A stretch of DNA of 64,000 nucleotides, from contig NZ_JACJRU010000021.1 in the NCBI RefSeq assembly GCF_014697425.1, positions 1 through 64,000 on the forward strand. The letters are read 5' to 3'. A model generated the notes under the pieces. It was given only the letters and a program-made list of their open reading frames with translations, was not told the DNA's origin and ran no database searches. Positions within the stretch are counted from its first letter, which is position 1, and the number at the start of each line of letters is the position of its first letter. Of this stretch, positions 60,492 to 64,000 are shown piece after piece. This stretch comes from Nostoc sp. FACHB-110. GTDB lineage: Bacteria > Cyanobacteriota > Cyanobacteriia > Cyanobacteriales > Nostocaceae. The position numbers and the translations under genes are program-made.

Positions 60492-60603
60492 AATTTTTAC
60501 CTGCCTTATTTAGCCATCTGTGACTGAATATTTAACGCGATGATGGGATTTTTGTGATGGGTTGGGAATGATAGATATTGCATATAAACCTTAGATAATA
60601 CTT

Positions 60604-61770
60604 ATGGTAGATGCGATCGCTCAAAAATTGAATCAATTTTTCGCGGCTAGAAAAATGAAACGTTTCCTAAAACAACATCTCTGGTTGGGGCTAGTTTGTG
60701 GAATTTTAGTGTTTTTGCTGGTAGTCCATCCAGCACAGTCACAACAACCTGCAGCACAAACTACTCAACCACCATTAACTGTAGCAACCAGAGCCATTCC
60801 CCCGTTTGTATTTGTGGAAAAAAATGAACTCTCTGGTTTCAGTATTGAACTTTGGCGCAGTATTGCCAAGAACATAGATGCAGAATTTAAATTTGTTGAG
60901 TATCCTAACGTCGCTGATTTGCTATCAGCCGTTCAAAATGGCAAAGCTGACGCAGGTATAGCAGCCATCTCGATTACAGCAGAACGTCAGCAACAATTTG
61001 ATTTTTCCTTACCCATGTTTACGGGGGGATTACAAATTTTAGTCCGTGACTCCAAAGGCAGTTCTGGTAGTACACCTAATATACTGTCATTATTTTTCTC
61101 GGCTGCGCTTTTACAAGTGATTGGCTTGGCTTTGTTGCTTATTGTCGTAGCGGCTCACATCATTTGGTTATCTGAACGTAATCACAAAGAAGGTATGATT
61201 CCTCAATCTTACTTTCCTGGGATTTTTAAAGCTGGTTGGTGGGCTGCGGCTACCTTAGCGACTCAAGCGGATGAAATGCCCAAAGGAGTTATTGGTCGTG
61301 TGTTAGCTATTATCTGGATGTTTATTGGCGTTTTGTTTGTTGCTTACTTTACAGCCGCCGCGACTACTTCTTTAACTGTGCAACAACTACAAGGAGATAT
61401 TAATAGTGTCGATGATCTGCCCGGAAAGGTAGTGGCGACAACAACCGGTAGTACTGCTGCAACATACTTAAAAGAACACAAAATCTCAATTTTAGAAGTG
61501 CCAAAAATTGAGCAGGCTTATGAAGCTTTAGAAGCTAAAAAAGCTGATGCTGTTGTATTTGATGCTCCTGTACTTTTGTATTATGCAGCCAATCAAGGTC
61601 AAGGGAAAGTAGAAGTTGTGGGCAGTGTTTTCCGGGAAGAAAATTACGGTATTGTCTTACCCAATAATAGCCCCTACCGCAAATCTATCAATCGTGCTTT
61701 GCTCAAACTCAAAGAGGATGGCACTTATCAAGCGTTATATGATAAGTGGTTTAGTGTGAAAAAATCTTGA
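60604..61770 (+). CDS. GluR0-like ionotropic receptor channel with an altered pore loop
   Basis: A 388-residue membrane protein built like prokaryotic glutamate receptors. A signal peptide (cleavage near PAQSQ, about residue 47 counting from the first start) is followed by lobe 1 of a periplasmic amino-acid-binding domain (LTVATRAIPPFVFVEKNELS, FSIELWRSIAKNI, GKADAGIAAISITAERQQQFDFS), M1 (about 160-185), a pore loop (about 205-225), M2 (about 230-252), then lobe 2 (GKVVATTTGSTAATYLKEH, KKADAVVFDAPVLLYY). The pore loop reads WWAAATLATQADEMPKG, where GluR0 has the K+ channel TVGYGD. An internal ATG at 60655 would give a shorter, more usual signal peptide. Ligand and ion are unknown. Confidence 0.82.
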   Translation: MVDAIAQKLNQFFAARKMKRFLKQHLWLGLVCGILVFLLVVHPAQSQQPAAQTTQPPLTVATRAIPPFVFVEKNELSGFSIELWRSIAKNIDAEFKFVEYPNVADLLSAVQNGKADAGIAAISITAERQQQFDFSLPMFTGGLQILVRDSKGSSGSTPNILSLFFSAALLQVIGLALLLIVVAAHIIWLSERNHKEGMIPQSYFPGIFKAGWWAAATLATQADEMPKGVIGRVLAIIWMFIGVLFVAYFTAAATTSLTVQQLQGDINSVDDLPGKVVATTTGSTAATYLKEHKISILEVPKIEQAYEALEAKKADAVVFDAPVLLYYAANQGQGKVEVVGSVFREENYGIVLPNNSPYRKSINRALLKLKEDGTYQALYDKWFSVKKS

Positions 61771-61882
61771 ATTGGATATAGCAATCATATTTGATTGTTA
61801 AATTACTGGTGAAGTTAGGAAATGGGGAGTAGGAAGTGGATGTGTTCACAAACTTAATGTGAAACAGGATTACAGGCTTTTG

Positions 61883-62749
61883 TCACTTTCTCTCCTCTGG
61901 CCCTACACTAGGAATTTCGTAACCATTTGGATAACTAGGAATTGGAGAATCAATATAAAAATCTGATTGACTGCGAGGTGGAAATAAATGCATTAATTTG
62001 GCTCGCAATTTCAGCAAGTTGACCATTCTAGAACGTAACAATGGTGAAGGATGTTCAAACCCGAAAGCATCGAGCATTGTCTCATCAAGCAAAGCATAAA
62101 TAATCGGTTTTAAAGGGTTTTGCATCCACGAAGGAAACCAACTCAAAAATAAAGCGAGGGTTGCTTCTCCGACACGACGATTAGCATCGCAATAGCGAAA
62201 GTTAGCGCGCTCGTAGTCTAGTTTATAGCTTTCTAACTGAGCGTAGGTTTCGGGAATATTTTGAATGTGCATCCGTTTACCTACTTCGCGCCAGAAATAA
62301 AAAGAAGCTAATTTTTCCTGTTCGCACATCTGTCGCCAACCAAAGTTAGCATTCCAGTGAATAGGATCGTAAATAAAAGTTGAAAGTACATATAAAAAGT
62401 CTGCGTTATCTATCTTAAAACGCCCGTGAATGGCATTCATCCGTTGCAATGCTTGTTTACCGCGATCGCTCTCATAACCCCACTTGACGATTTCCACAAT
62501 AATAATCGATGTGTCGTCGTACCTTTTTTGCGGATACTGGTAAAATTCTTTCGTCTTATCTAATAGTTTAGCAATGCTGGGAACGCAGAAAGTACGCATT
62601 AAGGCCAATTCTAGCGATCGCTGCATTTCCCAAGGAAATTCATAACCCGACATCAGATAATAAATGCGGCTATGGTCTTGCACCGGGTCAAGTTGCTGAA
62701 TTAAATTTAAGTTTTGATAGCGATTAGGAAACATCGGCATAAATGACAA
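61883..62749 (-). CDS. MpaB-like (DUF2236) oxygenase-family protein
   Basis: A 288-residue protein, all helical by look. It has the features of the DUF2236/MpaB group: an N-terminal GYEFPWEMQRSLELALMRTF, a central MNAIHGRF followed by DFLYVLSTFIYDPIHW (about 110-135, with His possibly for haem), and CEQEKLASFYFWREVGKRM. Related proteins include latex-clearing (rubber) oxygenases and the fungal MpaB oxygenase, which act on lipid-like substrates. No signal peptide is seen. A substrate cannot be inferred. It is monocistronic, convergent with the receptor channel gene, and starts at ATG 62749. Confidence 0.7.
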   Translation of the reverse strand: MSFMPMFPNRYQNLNLIQQLDPVQDHSRIYYLMSGYEFPWEMQRSLELALMRTFCVPSIAKLLDKTKEFYQYPQKRYDDTSIIIVEIVKWGYESDRGKQALQRMNAIHGRFKIDNADFLYVLSTFIYDPIHWNANFGWRQMCEQEKLASFYFWREVGKRMHIQNIPETYAQLESYKLDYERANFRYCDANRRVGEATLALFLSWFPSWMQNPLKPIIYALLDETMLDAFGFEHPSPLLRSRMVNLLKLRAKLMHLFPPRSQSDFYIDSPIPSYPNGYEIPSVGPEERK

Positions 62750-62893
62750 TGACTGTATCTATTGTTAATCATTGTCATCAGATTTGAATCTGATTATTTC
62801 ACTAGCACTTAGGCATAAAAACGCAAAATCAACAGTTTGGGTACGGCTGTAAGGGTTTTAGAGATATACACCCTTACACCCCATTCCCTATTT

Positions 62894-63844
62894 TCAAGAA
62901 AATAAATACTGTTCAATAGATGGCTGTTGACGGCGCAGCGCAGTCATGGCTTGCTGTTGGATTTGACGAACTCTTTCTCGACTCACATTGAGCTTTTCGC
63001 CAATTTGAGCTAAACTTCGTTCTTGATTATCCAACAGTCCAAAGCGCAAAATTAAGACTTCGCGTTGCACAGGTTTGAGTGATGCTAATAAATCATTCAA
63101 ATCTTGGCGCAGCAATTCTTGAGTAATTTGATCGTTTGGTGAGATGCTGTCATCGCTGAGGAGTTCACTCAGTTCTGTATCTTGGTTATCCCCAATCTTC
63201 ATATCTAGAGAGACTGTTGCGCTAGCAGCAGACAGATATTCTCGAATCTGGCTAGGGTCTAAATCCAATTTTTGAGCAATTTCTGTGACATTTGGACGAC
63301 GACCGAGGGTTTGCAACAATTCTCGTTGGGCTTTTTTAATTTGATTGAGCTTTTCGTTAACGTGAATTGGTAGCCTCACCGTGCGAGACTTTTCTGCGAT
63401 CGCTCTGGTGATTGCTTGGCTAATCCACCAATAGGCGTAAGTTGATAATTTATAGCCTCGGTTAGGATCAAACTTTTCAATCCCTCTTTGTAAACCTATT
63501 GCTCCTTCTTGAACTAAATCTAAAAATTCTAGATTGCGACGCTGATATTTTTTAGCAATGGAAACCACCAATCGCAAGTTGGCTGTAATCATCTTTTGCT
63601 TGGCTCGTTGTCCTAGCTGCAAGATTTGATTGACTTCCAATTCGCTTTTATTGACAAAATTAGCTAATTCTGTTGTTGTTGGTTGGCGATTTAATTGTTG
63701 ACTAAGCTGCTGTTTTTGCTCCTCAATGGCAATCATTTGTTGTACTTGTCTGCCATAAGTTATTTCTTGGTCGGAGGTTAATAAAGGGAACTGACCAATT
63801 TCTTGCAAATATACGCGTACCATGTCAGAACTCAGGCTGGACAT
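62894..63844 (-). CDS. RNA polymerase sigma factor, group 2 (RpoD-like)
   Basis: A sigma-70 factor of 316 residues from the ATG at 63842-63844 (MSSLSSDMVRVYL). A TTG at 63865 would add seven residues but has no ribosome binding site. It has region 1.2 (MVRVYLQEIGQFPLLTSDQE), region 2 (NLRLVVSIAKKYQRRNLEFL, then DLVQEGAIGLQRGIEKFDP and TYAYWWISQAITRAI, which melts and reads the -10 element), region 3 (LPIHVNEKLNQIKKAQREL), and region 4 (LRFGLLDNQERSLAQIGEKL and NVSRERVRQIQQQAMTALRR for the -35 element). There is no long N-terminal 1.1 region. Cyanobacteria use such group 2 factors for stress, nitrogen and night responses. Which of the SigB-E types this is cannot be told. Confidence 0.92.
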   Translation of the reverse strand: MSSLSSDMVRVYLQEIGQFPLLTSDQEITYGRQVQQMIAIEEQKQQLSQQLNRQPTTTELANFVNKSELEVNQILQLGQRAKQKMITANLRLVVSIAKKYQRRNLEFLDLVQEGAIGLQRGIEKFDPNRGYKLSTYAYWWISQAITRAIAEKSRTVRLPIHVNEKLNQIKKAQRELLQTLGRRPNVTEIAQKLDLDPSQIREYLSAASATVSLDMKIGDNQDTELSELLSDDSISPNDQITQELLRQDLNDLLASLKPVQREVLILRFGLLDNQERSLAQIGEKLNVSRERVRQIQQQAMTALRRQQPSIEQYLFS

Positions 63845-63865
63845 ACAACTTTCAAACTTCTCCAA

Positions 63866-64000
63866 AAATAGACGGACTTAAAAGTATAAATCAAATAGCC
63901 TTACAAAAAATATCTGCCAAAAATTGCCATCTTATGCTGTGGTAGCTAGTTTGAATACCTACACCCTCTCTCAAACCCTGGATTTTGTGTCTAATATCAA
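63866..64000. other. Upstream region of the sigma factor, no gene
   Basis: The last 135 bp hold no open frame of note. The sigma factor promoter should be here. Confidence 0.3.

Overview
The window looks like chromosomal DNA of a filamentous, Nostoc-type cyanobacterium. The octamer GCGATCGC (HIP1) recurs throughout, low-GC intergenic spacers are full of small dispersed palindromic repeats, and the gene content fits: sucrose-phosphate phosphatase, a phosphoribulokinase paralogue, an ethylene-receptor-type kinase, FtsH, a group 2 sigma factor, and a fructose/glucose uptake cluster of the kind described from Nostoc punctiforme and Anabaena variabilis. No rRNA or tRNA gene was recognised. Species cannot be fixed from the window alone.

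Layout. 1-4.7 kb is a scrap of mobile DNA: the end of an IS200/IS605 transposase, then a prophage remnant (two Gln-rich proteins, a Mu gp27-like protein, an HU protein on the opposite strand, and a large terminase cut off at position 3777 by an internally deleted IS with 15-bp inverted ends). 5-8 kb holds metabolic and repair genes (spp, ruvA, a beta-phosphoglucomutase-like HAD gene, a nagB-like gene). 8.3-10 kb has a small unknown gene and a His-rich lipoprotein. 10.5-14 kb is a two-gene signalling unit: an ethylene-binding histidine kinase whose first codons are out of frame across a 9-T run, and a receiver-PAS-kinase. It is followed by three successive terminator hairpins of related sequence, which I read as a tandem small-RNA locus. 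15.2-18.7 kb is a 44-repeat CRISPR array with a probable leader but no cas genes nearby.

18.9-25 kb holds a secreted NTF2-like protein and two tandem TpsA-type secreted exoproteins. 25.2-29.9 kb is an RND efflux pair (adaptor and permease) whose permease has a His-rich cytoplasmic insertion. 30.7-36.5 kb is a three-gene phosphorelay: a REC-wHTH-Hpt-REC-REC regulator, a Cache/multi-PAS kinase and a single-domain receiver. 36.7-45.6 kb has an outer-membrane protein, an RDD/pentapeptide membrane protein, small membrane and secreted proteins, a PRK-like kinase, a PGM1-like ATP-grasp protein and argJ.

45.6-54.5 kb is the sugar cluster: an SLH/OprB porin, a GlcP-like symporter, FrtC, FrtB and FrtA on the minus strand, with the LacI-type regulator FrtR divergent and two palindromic operators in between. 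Sugar would cross the outer membrane through the porin, be bound by FrtA and pumped in by FrtBC, or enter through GlcP, with FrtR sensing it. 54.5-57.6 kb is a TerB-like gene between two MITE-like repeats, then an IS1634-type element that split one palindromic repeat and was itself broken by a 55-bp repeat. 57.7-63.9 kb has ftsH, a class IV PLP enzyme (apparent ATT start), a GluR0-like receptor channel with an altered pore, an MpaB-like protein and a sigma factor.
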